From NCBI GenBank assembly GCA_025738555.1, contig JAOVFP010000002.1:6324001-6388000 (forward strand): a DNA stretch of 64,000 nucleotides, written 5' to 3'. Source of the stretch: Cyathus striatus (lineage: Eukaryota; Basidiomycota; Agaricomycetes; Agaricales; Nidulariaceae). How positions within the stretch are numbered: position 1 is the stretch's first letter; each line of letters opens with the position of its first letter. The position numbers and the translations under genes were made by a program. Under the pieces are notes generated by a model. It was not told the origin of the DNA. It saw only the letters and a list, made by a program, of their open reading frames with translations, and ran no database searches. This document shows, in pieces, positions 34,472 through 47,220 of this stretch.

Positions 34472-37400
34472 TCAGTAGGATATATGGAGGAGGAAATCAT
34501 ACCAGTCGATGCTCTCCAATGCAGTAGGAGGAAGTTCCCGAAACGCGAGCACGGCTTCTACCAGCAGGTAAAACCGCGCTACTATGTATAACATCATAGG
34601 TAAAACGATGAAAAGATGGAAACAGATTTTATAGACAAAATGTCTAGTAAAATGTGCTCCCTGGTTTGAATAGAATATCCAGTAAGATAGCAATGCATAA
34701 TTGCAAGAAAATAATATGAAGGCAGATGCGACTATGACGGCTGAGATTCTCCAGAGGTCTCTCTCGATTAACGAGGGAAAATAGGAGTTCCAACTTGGAT
34801 AACAGTGGACTACACCAAAAGCCACTGCACCAGCCACAGGGAAAATGAATAGTCTTAAGATCCTGACCATCAGCTATGCTGTTTCGATCTCCAAGAAATA
34901 AAGGAATCCCTGATCCTTTAATGAACACCTTGCACATACGGTTAATGCCAACGCCAGTTCCCCCCAATCCAAATGTACTCGAGTGGTCTTCAACTTCATC
35001 AGCGACACGCCCGTATCTTTCTGACTTCCGGTGGTTCGGTATAAGTATGGAACCCGCTAGTGACTCGATGGTTACTAATCCAAATCTGCTTTCCACTCTA
35101 ACTTCGTCATAGGTATGTCCCTGTCTATCAAGATGGATTCCATAGCGATATGATTCTTCGTTAGGAGCTGCCACGTCTGATAAAGTAGCAACTTTGAAAT
35201 CCACCTTGATTGGCTGTCGGACATTAAAAGGCTTGTCCCACCAGATAATGGACAGCATGAATGTGCAAACGGTGATCGCAAGCGTTGTAACCTCCAATGG
35301 AGCTAGATCAAGTCCTTTTACACGCCTTCCAATGCATTGCGCAATAAATGAAAGTGACTGTATAGCCACAATAATCTTCGAGAGGCCATCGACTTTGCAT
35401 TTATCTTTTATATCTGCTTCTGTAACATCTGGAAACAGGATATCTTCAGAGTTATAGTGAAGAATAGCGGAATCCAGGACGTGTTTATAATTTAGGAGCT
35501 TTCCGGATTTCTCCCGGGTATAGAATCCTCCCATTAGAAGAAAGTGAGCATGTGTCATGGTCCATTCACAACCTACAAAAATATAAATAATACTGTTATA
35601 TTAACATAAAAAGAAAACATACCCGGCGCTCTATATTTGTTGAAAAGTTTCTTTGCAGCCCAACGTTCTCGAATTGCCTGTGTTAAAACAAGCTCTGGAG
35701 ACATAATAGTCCAGCACATTAGCTTAAGCAGGCCATACCGTAAGTTTCATATATTGCCCACTGTAATTACAGTGGATGTGCAATGTATGGATCACAGTAA
35801 TCATAGTGGCGTCCAAGTAAGGAAGGAGGGAGAAGCAGATGTAAGAGCACTGTCTCTAGGGAAGCTGATGCACGCGTGTCCCTAGTGACGGCTTCTTCAT
35901 CCCGCCCAGTTTCTCTTTTTGGAAGTACCGCTCACGTCCAGTTTCAGTACTGTTATTAATAGATAAATGCCGGCGTGCCGCTAATCTTATGTGTGCTTCT
36001 TTGAACCTTCGTATTCCCTCCCCGGGTGAAAATGCGAATATGATAGAATATGAATGTACAATCAGTATATCCAAATTATATTATGCATATTAGCTTGAAA
36101 ACATGCCCAATATCTTGCTATGGAGATCAGCTGCCCTAATATGTTTATATTGTCTCTACAGTGTTATGATCCTTATATGTTTTTTTTATGTTATACATAC
36201 TACTACTACAATAATATGTCCTTGTGGCTTTTATATTTCTACTAGACATAGCAAAAACAGTTCTTCTATTATACCTACAGCTTTTATGGTTTTTATAAAG
36301 GCTAAATCAATGATAGTATAGTGCGAAACAGTTGTGAATAACATCCACTAATGAACTTAGGCGCAAGTCTGTAAGACTTTAATTTTTTCGTCTGACCGAA
36401 ACTACATAAACCAAAATAGCATCCAATGAAGATAATGGTAACTCAGGTACATTGAATTACCTTTCTAGCTGCATAAAATGCTCTTATTTTATTCAAAACT
36501 ATTAAAGTAATGTGTATAAATTCAATGTTTTCGTATTTCATAAACCTCTGTATAATACGGCGGGTACGGCACGATCGTTCCGACGGTTTGGAAACGGGAG
36601 GTCTAGACGCATCAGCACGTGATGATATTATTAAGCGAAATTCAAACATCGCTTTTGCGCCCCAGCGTTGTTGTGTCATTGGTCAATGCTTTGCACACTG
36701 ACACCGCTGTGTCCACTCTCCCCAGTGCTCATGAATTTCTCTGCATTATTTGTAGTGGTCTAAGTACAGTAGTATAGTAGGGATGTGTAAAATAAGCCTT
36801 AGTTTTAAGATATATAAATGAAATTAAAATTATGGAGATTATGAAAAACATAAGTATTATGGAGAGAGGACATAGGATCCTGTTACATAACAAGAAGAAA
36901 ACACCGATGATGGATATTTGATACAAAGAGAAGCAACGGAGCAACATGACATCAAAATTTGATGGAAGTACAAATGTAAATGCGCACCCAGTGCGCACCT
37001 ATCCCGAATACGGGTATGTCGGGATTTGGAGCGGTACACATTAGCCTTGCACAGCGCACACAAGCAAAAGTATACCTCACTTATGGTAAGTATATAGTCT
37101 TATGAGTCTACACTATGATTACAGTAAATAATGCATGCGGAGCCCCACTATAACTACTGTAGCCCATACATTGCGCTCTCACTACAATTACAGTGAATAA
37201 TGTATGACCCATACAGCATCTGGTGGCTTAAGTCTCCGCCTTACAAATTTCCAGCCTGCTTCATCAGGATGAGGAACATCAAGGTGTACGGCAGACCATG
37301 TACAGAGAGATAGTGTCACGATGCAGCTCCATATGATATCTAGAACAGTGTGCTGGTTAGAGTGGCAAAGGGGTGCCAGTGAAAAGTCATCGGTGGTTGC

Positions 37401-37532
37401 ATTCAGAGACAAAAGCGATGTCGGAAGTGTGTAGGATGCATTTGTGGTTGCGATTTGAATGGGAGTATCTATGTGCCAAAGCAATGCCTCGTGGAATGGT
37501 AGAAAGTGGTACAGAACGTAAACCAGAAACAT
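34472..37532 (-). pseudogene. Membrane-family copy D, broken by a transposon and a frameshift
   Basis: Exon 1 starts at 37532 (MFLVYVLYHFLPF) and runs to RRRLK at 37227. It is cut by a 1.5-kb element and resumes at 35728 as LMCWTIMSPELVLTQAI, ending at a GTATGT donor near 35622. Exon 2 begins CEWTMTHAHFLLMGGFY at about 35573 and follows copies A and B through DGLSKIIVAIQS, PLEVTTLAITVCTFMLSIIWWDKPF and a variable loop. A one-base shift near 34880-34900 separates it from the last third (FIFPVAGAVAFGVVHC to LVEAVLAFRELPPTALESIDW). Two independent lesions make it a pseudogene, although most of the coding sequence is still well preserved. Confidence 0.9.
35729..37226. mobile_element. 1.5-kb non-autonomous DNA transposon with about 85-bp terminal inverted repeats
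   Basis: Flanked on both sides by CTTAAG (35723-35728, 37227-37232), a 6-bp duplication that contains TTAA. The two ends are inverted relatives over roughly 85 bp. Both contain CACTGTAATT(A/G)(C/T)AGTG, a perfect 16-bp palindrome at 35759-35774, then GCAATGTATGG and a CAGTA(A/G)T(C/T)ATAGTGG motif. The right end carries an extra subterminal copy (gattacagtaaataatgcat near 37118-37137). The interior holds no transposase. A TTAA target would fit piggyBac-like mobilisation, but the family is not established. Confidence 0.88.
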
Positions 37533-39670
37533 AGTGGAATATGGATGGAATGGCCGGAGGATTCACAGGGTTATAAGGGCTCAAAGACGCTATTCATATC
37601 TGCAAACTCACAGGACTGTGGTCATCTACAACCATTATTACCCGTCGAACGTGTTTGATGGATAGGGAAGCTACCATAGCGATATATACACTCCAGAAGG
37701 CCTCGATATTATACATGCTTTAATTAGTTGAGATGGTTGAGATCATGTCAATGAGCATATGCACCTCAGTAAGATAGGGACTAACATATGGCTCTGTTAC
37801 CACCCAAGTAACCTGAAGCGCCCGAGTACTGTCGCACGGAGAGCCACAGACAACAGCAGATAATGAAATTGCACCAGTTCAACATTTTACAAGCTAGGGA
37901 AGTCTGGTATGAATTATCAAATAAGTATGTAGTAGTGCTGGCAGTGAAGTCTGCACACAGAATGTCCTCAAGCACGAGAATGAGTTCACGATATGGGCCA
38001 CTGGGTGTGGATGTCTCACATGGGGCTTCTTGATCTGTCAACTAAAGAACTTGGAGCTAATTCCTTCGCGATGATTTATTTTTTGACAATCGCCAAACCC
38101 ACCGTATGTCAAATAACCTTCCAGCGCTACCATCCCATTTGACGCCAGAAACGTGGCAGCTGTATTATTCGGGTGTGTTCTATAGGTGATGGAGAGCGTA
38201 GAACTAAACTAAGAAGTGCAACATAAGGCATAGAATCCCAGTTTGATATGAAAGTTGGAAATATTGCAAACCCTAATTTGGTCACTATAAGTACAACTAG
38301 TGCCGTTGCAATGTGCCGTTTCATGATCTTTTAATGCGCAAATTCGACGAAGGGACAGTGCAAAAGAGAGGAAGTAAGAGGAGCTCGCAAAATAAACGGA
38401 GTTCGGGGAAAGAGAGAATGGGAATAACGGCCTTCATGATTAGACGATGTTGGTACCGGTTACAGATTACACAAATAACGTCATCTTTGACTGATGGGTG
38501 ATCCGTGTCAGGCCAACTGACAACTGAAAGCTCATCGTGACAGAAGGCAACGCAATTGGCTGTTTCGTTCAATTATGTCTCCAGTGCACAACGTACACAG
38601 TACAGTACTGTCGACAACTACAGACATAATTACTATTCCACTGACCACGAAGTCGATAGCAAATTTATACTTGTCACTGTACTGCCATTTGACATCTGGA
38701 CTACGATTCTCAAGCTAAGCTCGGTCATCTTGTTTGCGTGTCTGTTGAAATTTAGCCCAGTCTAGTAATGGTTTCGTGCGTGGCATGCGTCTCCCTTCAC
38801 TGTTGTGAGGTACAGAAGACAACAAAGCTGTTCCCCCGAAAATTAGTGGATCCCACTTGCCGAACTCCATCCAAGATTGTCAAGTTGTCGAAAACGAGAA
38901 GAGACTGGGTTGTTATGATACTATCTTTCTCTTGTCAAAGGATCGCTACTGGGTTAGTAGTTCCCTCAGGCCGATATCGGCAAAACGTTCAAGAACTTCT
39001 TATTTTGACTCGGGGCTCGCTCGACGTCAGCGTGCTCCATTGCTTCAGAACTTCGCGGGGGGCTGGAAGCCGTAAATGCATTAATAGGTAATGGTATCCC
39101 TTCTCATGTCTCAAATCTTCGTACATTGCTACTGAGTACAATATTCAAAGGAATCAGTTGATTTTCCTCCACTTTACTCGTTTATTGGTTTTGATTGGGG
39201 CACATGTTTCCCTTTTCTATTCAGAGTGAAAATTCTTCAATGGGTCTAAACTGAAAATTGTCGTTTCTTACCGTTAGATTCCAGCTTGAAATTATGTGTT
39301 AGACAGATAGTGCGGGAGACTACGAATGTCCAAATTCGGACATAATTGCACCTTTAAAGGCGAGGGATCAGCAAAATGTTGATTTTCAACATGCGGTGCA
39401 GTTTTAAAATAGTAGTACATAGCTAAAGCTTTTCTTAGACTTTGGCACAAGCTGCTTTGGGCTTCAGAAGCTCCACTGGCGTGTAGTCACAGTGAGAGAT
39501 AAGATAAATTAATTCCTACCATCCTACCATATCTATCTGCATCTATCCACCATCCAATCATTGCGTATTGAGATAGGCACCAAAAGGCGCTGTCGGCGGC
39601 TGCCCTGCAACAAGCACTAATCCTTTCGTAGAACAATTGCTAACATACATTAATAATAATGCAACGCCAA
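37533..39670. other. Spacer derived from the membrane-family array, no gene seen
   Basis: 37590-37630 carries the AGATATGAATAG-type upstream element of copy D. 37780-38560 has diverged relatives at 40600-41330 (gtactgtcgcac, ttgcaccagttcaa/tcgccagttcaa, gcaaaagagaggaag type runs) and 63650-63800. 38560-39090 has short open frames without recognisable domains. The remainder is featureless AT-rich DNA. Confidence 0.5.
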
Positions 39671-39672
39671 TA

Positions 39673-40202
39673 CTGGATCATTTCGACCAATCATTCGGTC
39701 ACGCATCACGCAGGGCCTCTGAACAGAACAATTTTGAGCATTGTCACGCGTCTACAAGAGCATCGAACAAAGGTTCAGAGAAACTAAAATAGAGGTGAAA
39801 TTCTACAAAAAAAATTGTCCATTTACACAATAAATGTAGATACAATAATGTACAGTATGATTCAGTGCTCCTCCCAAGCTGTGGTAGAATACATAGTGTT
39901 TTTGAATTTTTCCCTCATCCCACACCTAATTTATGAGTATCAAAGTGCACCAGCTTCATTTATATTAAGCCACTATTCGTAAAAAAAACCATTGTGAAAT
40001 GAAACGGCATATAATATATCATTACTTTATAATTATAGTAAGTAAAACAGCTCTTGCAAATCCCATAATTCCACCTTGCGACCATTGTGAGTACGAACAA
40101 ATTTTATCATTGTCACGCACTAAATAAGGCCTCGAACCGAACAATGAAGTCAAAATTTCAGTCACACTCAAAATGAGTGAACAATTGGTCGAAATGATCC
40201 AG
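39673..40202. mobile_element. 530-bp MITE, TA-flanked, TIR CTGGATCATTTCGACCAAT
   Basis: The ends are exact inverted copies over CTGGATCATTTCGACCAAT, each followed outward by TA (39671-39672 and 40203-40204). Subterminal parts also pair loosely (aaca(a/g)attttgagcattgtcacgc). No coding capacity. TA duplication and short inverted ends are typical of Tc1/mariner-mobilised MITEs. A related 284-bp element lies at 61756-62039. Confidence 0.85.
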
Positions 40203-40204
40203 TA

Positions 40205-41598
40205 ACTTGGAATCTGGATGGCAACCATGACCTCAAAGTTATTTTTTCTGTCACGTATCGACTGAGAAGAACCTGGTTGAGGCGAACGAGGAAACAATAA
40301 AAGTAAAGAACGATACTTGTCCTCACAGCCCGCGCATGGCTTACTTAAATGATTAAGAACCTTGTGATCTGTATACAATAACGAAGGGGGTATGCAGGTG
40401 CCAGCCTGTGGCATATTTCGATGTGCCGCTGAGTGCTCCAGAGAATATTGTTCTTGACAGACATCACCGCTCGAGATACAAATTTGTCCTTAGCAGTGTT
40501 GGCTTAGCACCTGTACTAGCTGTGAGTGATTTCAAACTCAAAAGGCCCAGAGAATCAAGTATTCAATGCACCTTATAAACTTGGTATAAGCTCTATAGAA
40601 ATTAAAAGTGTATTTGGGGTCGGCAGCAGTATGAATACATCACGTACCACCCCACTATTCTTGGTGCGCCCCAGATAACCTTTAGTACTGTCGCACAAAG
40701 TGCCTTGGACGATAATGCAAGTTTCGCCAGTTCAATTTTATAGGCTAGCCACAAGCAAGAGAAAAGTTCAAATTGTGCCTCAACTTGTTGACTATCGAGT
40801 CCGAAGTGCCGAGGTGAGCGCTTGCAGCTTGGGGGACAGGGAGACGGAGTGTGTGAAGGGAGGCAGAGGAATGGGTGTGCACTGTGGGTTGTAAAGGAAT
40901 CACTAAGTGGAGTCTCACCATTATTGCTGCACCAGGAGAGGGACTTGGAGCAGCGATGTCGAGCTAGCAGACTCACCATAATATACGTCAAAGAACTGGA
41001 ATTGCATAGGACTTTAACTAAGAAATATAACACGATGAATGTTGAGACCTGGGGCGTTCTAAAGTTACTACCACACAGTTGCGATGTGCCATTTCAGAGT
41101 CTTTCTAACATGTAAACCAACGATCGAAAGGTTTTGGCATGTAATTTCAGTGTTGAAACATTGCGAGAAACTCTGGGGAAGTTGTGACACATTTAGAGGC
41201 ATCCATATTGGAATGAACGGATTGTGAACGGAGCAGAGGAAATCCGAAAGAGAGAACATGAACTTAACGCAAACTCGCCCGACCGTGAACGGATGTTATG
41301 TAGTGGCAGATTACAACTTACCACAGTTGTAGCGGCCTGCGGGTTCTGCCGCTTGCCATTGTTCTTTACATATTACGTAACATTGTCTTCATGAGATAAC
41401 GACTGATAACGATCACTGTGACCACACGATCCCGATGAATGAACTTCCACAAGGTCCCAATGATACTTGTCCTCAACTTGCCCTCGCAACCTGTGCATTT
41501 CCGATTATCAAGAACCCTTTATTCTGCATACAATACAAGAACACTGTAAAAAATCACTGATATCATATTGTGAATGGTCCGTAAAGTACTGTATATTT
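40205..41598. other. Diverged spacer repeats of the membrane-family array
   Basis: 40290-40400 and 41430-41590 resemble 34250-34450; 40600-41330 resembles 37780-38560. No part of the membrane protein itself is left here, so only spacer copies survive. Confidence 0.5.
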
Positions 41599-43356
41599 CA
41601 CTCCTCCACGAGATCAGGTGGACTCCAAGTGGACTCCAAGTGGACTCCACCTGGACTCTACCTGGACTCTACCTGGACTCTACATGGACTCCACTGAACT
41701 CAAGTGCCTAAGCTGTATGTAGTACATGTGTGTGAAAGTGTGACATGTTGAAAAATGTTGGAAAAAGCGTGACATGTGTGACAAGCGTGGGAAAAGCGTG
41801 ACATGTTCGAAAAATGTCACATATCACAATCATCACACTTGCCACACTTTTCGAACATGTCACACTTTTCCCACGCTTGTCACACATGTCACGCTTTTTC
41901 CAACATTTTTCAACATGTCACACTTTCACACACATGTAACAATAGAGTCTACATACAGCTTAGGCACCACACTTTTTCTAACATTTTTCAATGTCACACT
42001 TTTCCAACATTTTCCAACATGTCACACTTTCACACATGTGTGACAAGTATGATGACTGTGGGAAACATGTCAACTATGACAATAGAGTTTAGGTACAGCT
42101 TATACACTTGAGTTCAGTGGAGACCAGGTAGAGTCCAGGTAGAGTCCATGTAGAGTCCAGGTTCAGTCTAGATGCTTGAGTTTACTAAAGTCCAGGTAGA
42201 GTCCAGGTAGAATCCATGTAGAGTTCAGGTTCAGTCTAGGTGCTTGAGTTTACTAAAGTCCAGGTAGAGTCCAGGTAGAGTCCAGGTAGAGTCCATGTAG
42301 AGTCCATATAGAGTCCAGGTTCAGTCTAGGTGCTTGATTCTACTAAAGTCCAGGTAGAGTCCATGTAGAGTCCAGGTAGAGTCCAGGTTCAGTCTAGGTG
42401 CTTGATTCTACTAAAGTCCAGGTAGAGTCCAGGTAGAGTCCATGTAGAGTCCAGGTTCAGTCTAGTTACTTGATTCTACTAAAGTCCAGGTAGAGTCCAG
42501 GTAGAGTCCAGGTAGAGTCCATGTAGAGTCCAGGTTCAGTCTAGGTGCTTGATTCTACTAAAGTCCAGGTAGAGTCCAGGTAGAGTCCATGTAGAGTCCA
42601 GGTTCAGTCTAGGTGCTTGATTCTACTAAAGTCCAGGTAGAGTCCAGGTAGAGTCCAGGTAGAGTCCATGTAGAGTCCAGGTTCAGTCTAGGTGCTTGAT
42701 TCTACTAAAGTCCAAGTAGAGTCCAGGTAGAGTCCAGGTAGAGTCCAGGTAGAGTCCAGGTAGAGTCCATGTAGAGTCCAGGTTCAGTCTAGGTGCTTGA
42801 TTCTACTAAAGTCCAAGTAGAGTCCAGGTAGAGTCCATGTAGAGTCCAGGTTCAGTCTAGTTACTTGATTCTACTAAAGTCCAGGTAGAGTCCAGGTAGA
42901 GTCCAGGTAGAGTCCATGTAGAGTCCAGGTTCAGTCTAGGTGCTTGATTCTACTAAAGTCCAAGTAGAGTCCAGGTAGAGTCCAGGTAGAGTCCAGATAG
43001 AGTCCAGGTTCAGTCTAGTTACTTGATTCTACTAAAGTTCAGGTAGAGTCCAGGTAGAGTCCAGGTTCAGTCTAGGTGCTTGAATTTACTTAAGTCCAGG
43101 TAGAGTCCAGGTAGAGTCCAGGTAGAATCCAGGTGGAGTCCAGTTGCTTGAGTCCAGCAGACTCCAGGTGCAGTCCAGCTCACACCTGAAGTCCACCTGA
43201 AGTCTATGTAGAGTCTATTATTTTCTATATGTAAAGTCCAGGTGAAGTCCAAGTAGAGTCCAAGTAGAGTCCAAGTGAAGTCCAAGTAGAGTCCGGGTAG
43301 AGTCCTGGAGTCCAGGTGGAATCTACATGGAGTCTACATGATTTCGTGGAGGAGTG
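41599..43356. repeat. Minisatellite-filled element bounded by inverted ends
   Basis: Ends CACTCCTCCACGAGATCA (left) and, inverted, CACTCCTCCACGAAATCA (right). Almost all of the inside is built on the 11-mer AGTCCAGGTAG. From about 42100 to 43100 it forms higher-order units, each a run of 11-mers closed by TTCAGTCTAGGTGCTTGA plus TTCTACTAAA. Unit lengths 68, 79 and 101 bp fit 35 + 11n. The left arm (41610-41700) has the same 11-mer in the opposite orientation. A large hairpin sits between at 41704-41967. Confidence 0.9.
41704..41967. repeat. Large imperfect palindrome (arms about 110-120 bp)
   Basis: The left arm runs from gtgcctaagctgtatgtag through gtgacatgttgaaaaatg to catgttcgaaaa. The right arm is its reverse complement from ttttcgaacatg to ctacatacagcttaggcac. 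Within the arms, gtgacatgt/acatgtcac words recur. A second partial copy of the right arm follows at 41968-42100. Confidence 0.92.
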
Positions 43357-43429
43357 TAATGACCTCGTAAAGTACATGTACTAAGTAACTTGCTTGTCGG
43401 AAAAATCGTAAAAACCATATCAGTTGCTG

Positions 43430-43860
43430 ACCTTCCTGATGGACTTATATGACATGACCAGCTTCAGCAGTGAGCCATATTAGCCACTTATAAGGCCGCA
43501 TAATCCCTGGTACTTGCCTGGTACATATTATAAATGCTGATTTGTTTTCCAGTGGCAAGCATATCAGTTCACATAAGTTATAATCGTGCTTGACATGTAA
43601 CTCCCTAGAATGCATATCAGGTCTCATTACTTATGATTATTTCAGACATGCTTCCCAAAGGTAAGCATATCAGAATATATCCCCTCTGAATATCTCTGGT
43701 ATGACACTCTAGGCAGTAATATCAGGCTATGTCACATATGGTCATTCTGGTAGGTTGCCTCAAGGTATGCATATCGGTTGCATATCAGATCATGTTACCT
43801 GTGGTCACTTCTATTTACGTGATTATACCCAGGACACGTATCAGGTCATATTATTATGTG
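43430..43860. repeat. Degenerate short tandem repeat with catatcag words
   Basis: gcatatcag or atatcagg(t/c) recurs at irregular 40-70 bp spacing together with ttac(c/t)tatgg-like and ggtaagcat-like words. No coding content; the rest up to 44377 is featureless except a tRNA-B-box-like gggttcaaatgctcc near 44159-44173. Confidence 0.45.
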
Positions 43861-44377
43861 TTATACTCTGTTATACTGAACAAAGGTGGGTATATTGCAG
43901 GGCTTCACAGAAAAATGTTGTGGGAACTTAGTGTTTGCTTAGTGTTACCAACCTGCTCCTTCATATGGCCTCGAAGTTTGGATTCAGCAATGGACACAGA
44001 CAGACACAGACCTACAGTCTTCTGTTATGAGCAACACTGTATGACATTTGATTTAGGGACTCAGACAGGAATGTAACATTCACTGGAACCGATTACATTT
44101 TGTATTGCTGTAAAGTTGCATTCCAGACAAATTCCTGCTCCATCAGGTGGAGAGCATGGGTTCAAATGCTCCACAGTGCCACATTGCAAATATGCATATA
44201 AGGGAGCAGGTTTCGACTTCTTAAGTACCATCCCCACTCGCTTTCCCCTGTTCTGTGTCCCACTTTGAACTGTCTACCATCTAGTACAGTAGCACTAGCT
44301 TATTCTAGTGCTACTAGTGTTTTCAACAAGGTGAGTTGATGATTACTTTTTGAGGCTAGCATCAGGAAAAACCCCAT

Positions 44378-45870
44378 CTGCTAAATTAGTAATATTAGTA
44401 AATTTAAGGCATACCCATATCCAAATGTTACTAATATTGGGTAATTCAGATCTAATTGTACTTATATTTTCTATTGTGAGGCATCATAAGTGTTGATAAG
44501 TGTGGTACAGTGACAAAGCGAACTTAATTGTACTTATATTGCCTATTGTGAAGCATGATAAGTGTTGAGAAGTTTAGTACACTGGCAAAGCAAACTTAAT
44601 TGTGTTTATACTTACTGCCTGGTGTGAGAATGATATGTGTTGATAAGTTCTACAGTAATTAACTATCATAAAATTAGGACATTAAGCAATTTTTAGCATA
44701 CAATACCAGCTATACCTATAGCAACTCAACCTTTTAACAATCCTATTTCACAGTTATTCTTAAGCACTGAGCACCAAGTTTAATTCCATAATGAAATTAT
44801 GTGTGTGCTATATATCGGCTGAAGACTATACTGGTTAACTGTATATATGTACTACATAATACTTATAGTTTACATCATTTTTAATGGTTGAAAAAACATG
44901 TTACACACAAGATGTTACTGCATGAAGGTTTAAACATTTAAGTTCAAACAGCAAGCAATGCCAATAACTTAATGAAACACAGTGGTCGCTGCCATGAGAA
45001 AGTTATCATGTGATCAGTTCACTTTGTTTGGCCATAATTGTATCATGTGCTTGTTGAACTTGACACATTGTCAGACTCATCAATGTACACTCCTTTTAAT
45101 TTACCTTTCCTTCCTTCCTCTTGCTCTTTCCCCCTGCCTATCACTTGTGCCCGTTTGTCTTGTAAGGCAATGACTTTCTCCTCCAAGATTCAACCCCCAC
45201 ATCATGCTTCCCTGCTTTGCTTCTTTGCATACTTCAAGACACCAGCCCCCCACTTTCCGTGCAAACCTCAGTTGCATCTCTGCTTGTCGTACACATATCA
45301 GGCCATTCCCTACCTGGTTATTACTTGTATTGATGGTCTTTGCTGTCTGGTATGTATTTGAGTTGACTTACTTTTTGTGTGTGTGCTTATCATGTACAGG
45401 AGCACTATGGCTGCCATTGTTAAGTGAGAGGTACTGCTGGATGATCAAATGAGGGGGAATATGTGTAGCTAGATGAAGGAATGGGGGAATTATGTGTAGC
45501 TGGATGATGGAATGGGAGGGGGAGGGGACTATGTGTAGCTGGATGTCATGGGGTGCATATGTTAATAGTTATGATTGTTGTAATTGATCATGTTATGTAT
45601 ATATTACTGTAACCACACTCACTGTAATACAATAGTAATATATAAGTAACTGATATCTATTATATTGTACTGAGTGAAAAGCAATGTGTGCTTAAAAGCA
45701 TCCAAGCTTTGTTAATGTATGCATATTACCCTTTAAATGAACTTATTGGTCCTTATTTTGACTAAAAAAAACGGCATAAGGAGGACACCTTACTATTATT
45801 ACTAATAGTATTTATTTCCCTTTTTTGACCTTATTTCTGCTTTTTATTTGCTTAAATTCTCTGAAATTGG
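44378..45870. mobile_element. Possible relative of the inverted-repeat element at 22852-24439
   Basis: The left end TGCTAAATTAGTAATATTAG resembles TGCCAAATTAGCGAAATTAG, followed by a similar AT-rich zone. The middle has a pyrimidine-rich tract (45080-45280), and a candidate right end (ctctgaaattggc) lies near 45855-45868. Size and layout match the element in the Plavaka gene, but the right end is weak. Confidence 0.4.
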
Positions 45871-46430
45871 CTTTTTTAGTGACTGGGGTTTTTCCTGATG
45901 TATATCACCTTTCATGCATTTACAGGTTAGGGAAGTTGTAGCACTTATTTTATTTGAGACATGTTTTCTCTTGTTTTGTTTGTGAAGTATGTAGTTTGGA
46001 TGTAGCAGTAGCATATATCTCAGTAGCAAGCAGTTGTAAGTACACACCCAGTTTGTATAGTATTCCAGAAATATACATGTTGCTTTTATTGTGTAACAAT
46101 ACATCACTCAATATCACAAATATAAAGTGGAATCTTGTGGTCAGGTCTAATAGCAGTGCTGCCTTCACTGACAATGTTGATCATTCATGATATATGCTTG
46201 TCTATAAGAAATAGCAGATAAGGTGATTATTGAACCATTTCTCCCTGATCAAAAGTACCACGCCATATTGTAATCATCATTGTGTTCATTAGATATAATA
46301 CTGACTATAATGAAAAGACTGGATAAGTTGATTACTGAACCATATCTACCCCCCAGAAACCTGATGACCTGATATGGCCTGATATATTCATACTTGGGTA
46401 AATATGGTTTTCTTGATTTTTCTGACACTA

Positions 46431-47160
46431 CAGTTTGCAACACTTAAACACCACAAATTTTATTATGGTAGGAAAATGAATTTTTAGGGCAAACTAATTA
46501 CAGATTCAGAATCAGAAGGTCAAAATACATACAAAAATGATGTTTTTGTGAAATTCCCACGATAAAATAGCTGTGCAAAATTTTTTGGCAAAAAAATTCA
46601 CATGTTACATAGCCTAATTTAGGATACAATAGCCTCAAGTGCCATCATAGCACAATTCAAGACTTGACAGTGTTGACAATGCTGTCTAACAGCCCATTCT
46701 GCTGCTTCACCTGTTAAACCACACCTATATGCATTCATAAATTGCCATGTTTGGTTTATAAAATGATGAATAGCATCCAGAGAACAAGCATCTAGATATT
46801 TCACAACCAATTTTTTTGCATCTTGAAAGGTTCTTTTATCTTCTTCACAATACTAATATTTTGCCCACCCCCAGTACTGTCAAAGTGTATGCTCAATAAT
46901 TTAAATTTGTAATATTGTTAAAACATACATACTATTTGATATATGAGTGATATGTAGTGGGGAGGGACTCTGGGGATCAGTTTTTGGCTGATTATTGCAA
47001 AGTCCACTGGTATTTTGGCTCTTTTTCTTGGGTTTACCTCTAGGCATGGTGGTTATAAAAGTGATTTTTTAGCACCCAGTGAAGTGATTCAGAGGCCATT
47101 TTTTTTGCAGAATCATATTGCTATTGATGAAAGCATACTAAAAATACACTTATCATGATA
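46431..47160 (-). mobile_element. Internally deleted, 5'-truncated Tc1/IS630-like transposon
   Basis: The left end CAGTTTGCAACACTTAA, preceded by TA, matches in inverted form the right end of another fragment at 60229. The minus strand holds an N-terminus (MPRGKPKKKSQN from about 47048) and a C-terminus (EEDKRTFQDAKKLVVKYLDAC, then HHFINQTWQFMNAYRCGLTG, 46860-46620) of a DDE transposase type frequent in Agaricomycetes. The catalytic middle is missing and stops separate the pieces. The right inverted end is absent; the 5' leader is cut at about 47160. Confidence 0.75.
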
Positions 47161-47220
47161 AAGAAATAGGGCTGGCAAGCAGCATGGCCCACTACCTCAT
47201 GAATTTAGTTATGTTGGAAC

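Noticed and set aside
37188..37226. Reading of copy D exon 1 continuing as KPPDAVWVIHYSL
   Set aside because: These codons lie in the inserted element; the true continuation is at 35728 after the CTTAAG duplication.
41560..43385. cgtaaagtac on both sides of the minisatellite element taken as a target duplication
   Set aside because: The same cgtaaagt word occurs twice in the related spacer at 34405-34425, so the flanking copies were probably there before insertion.
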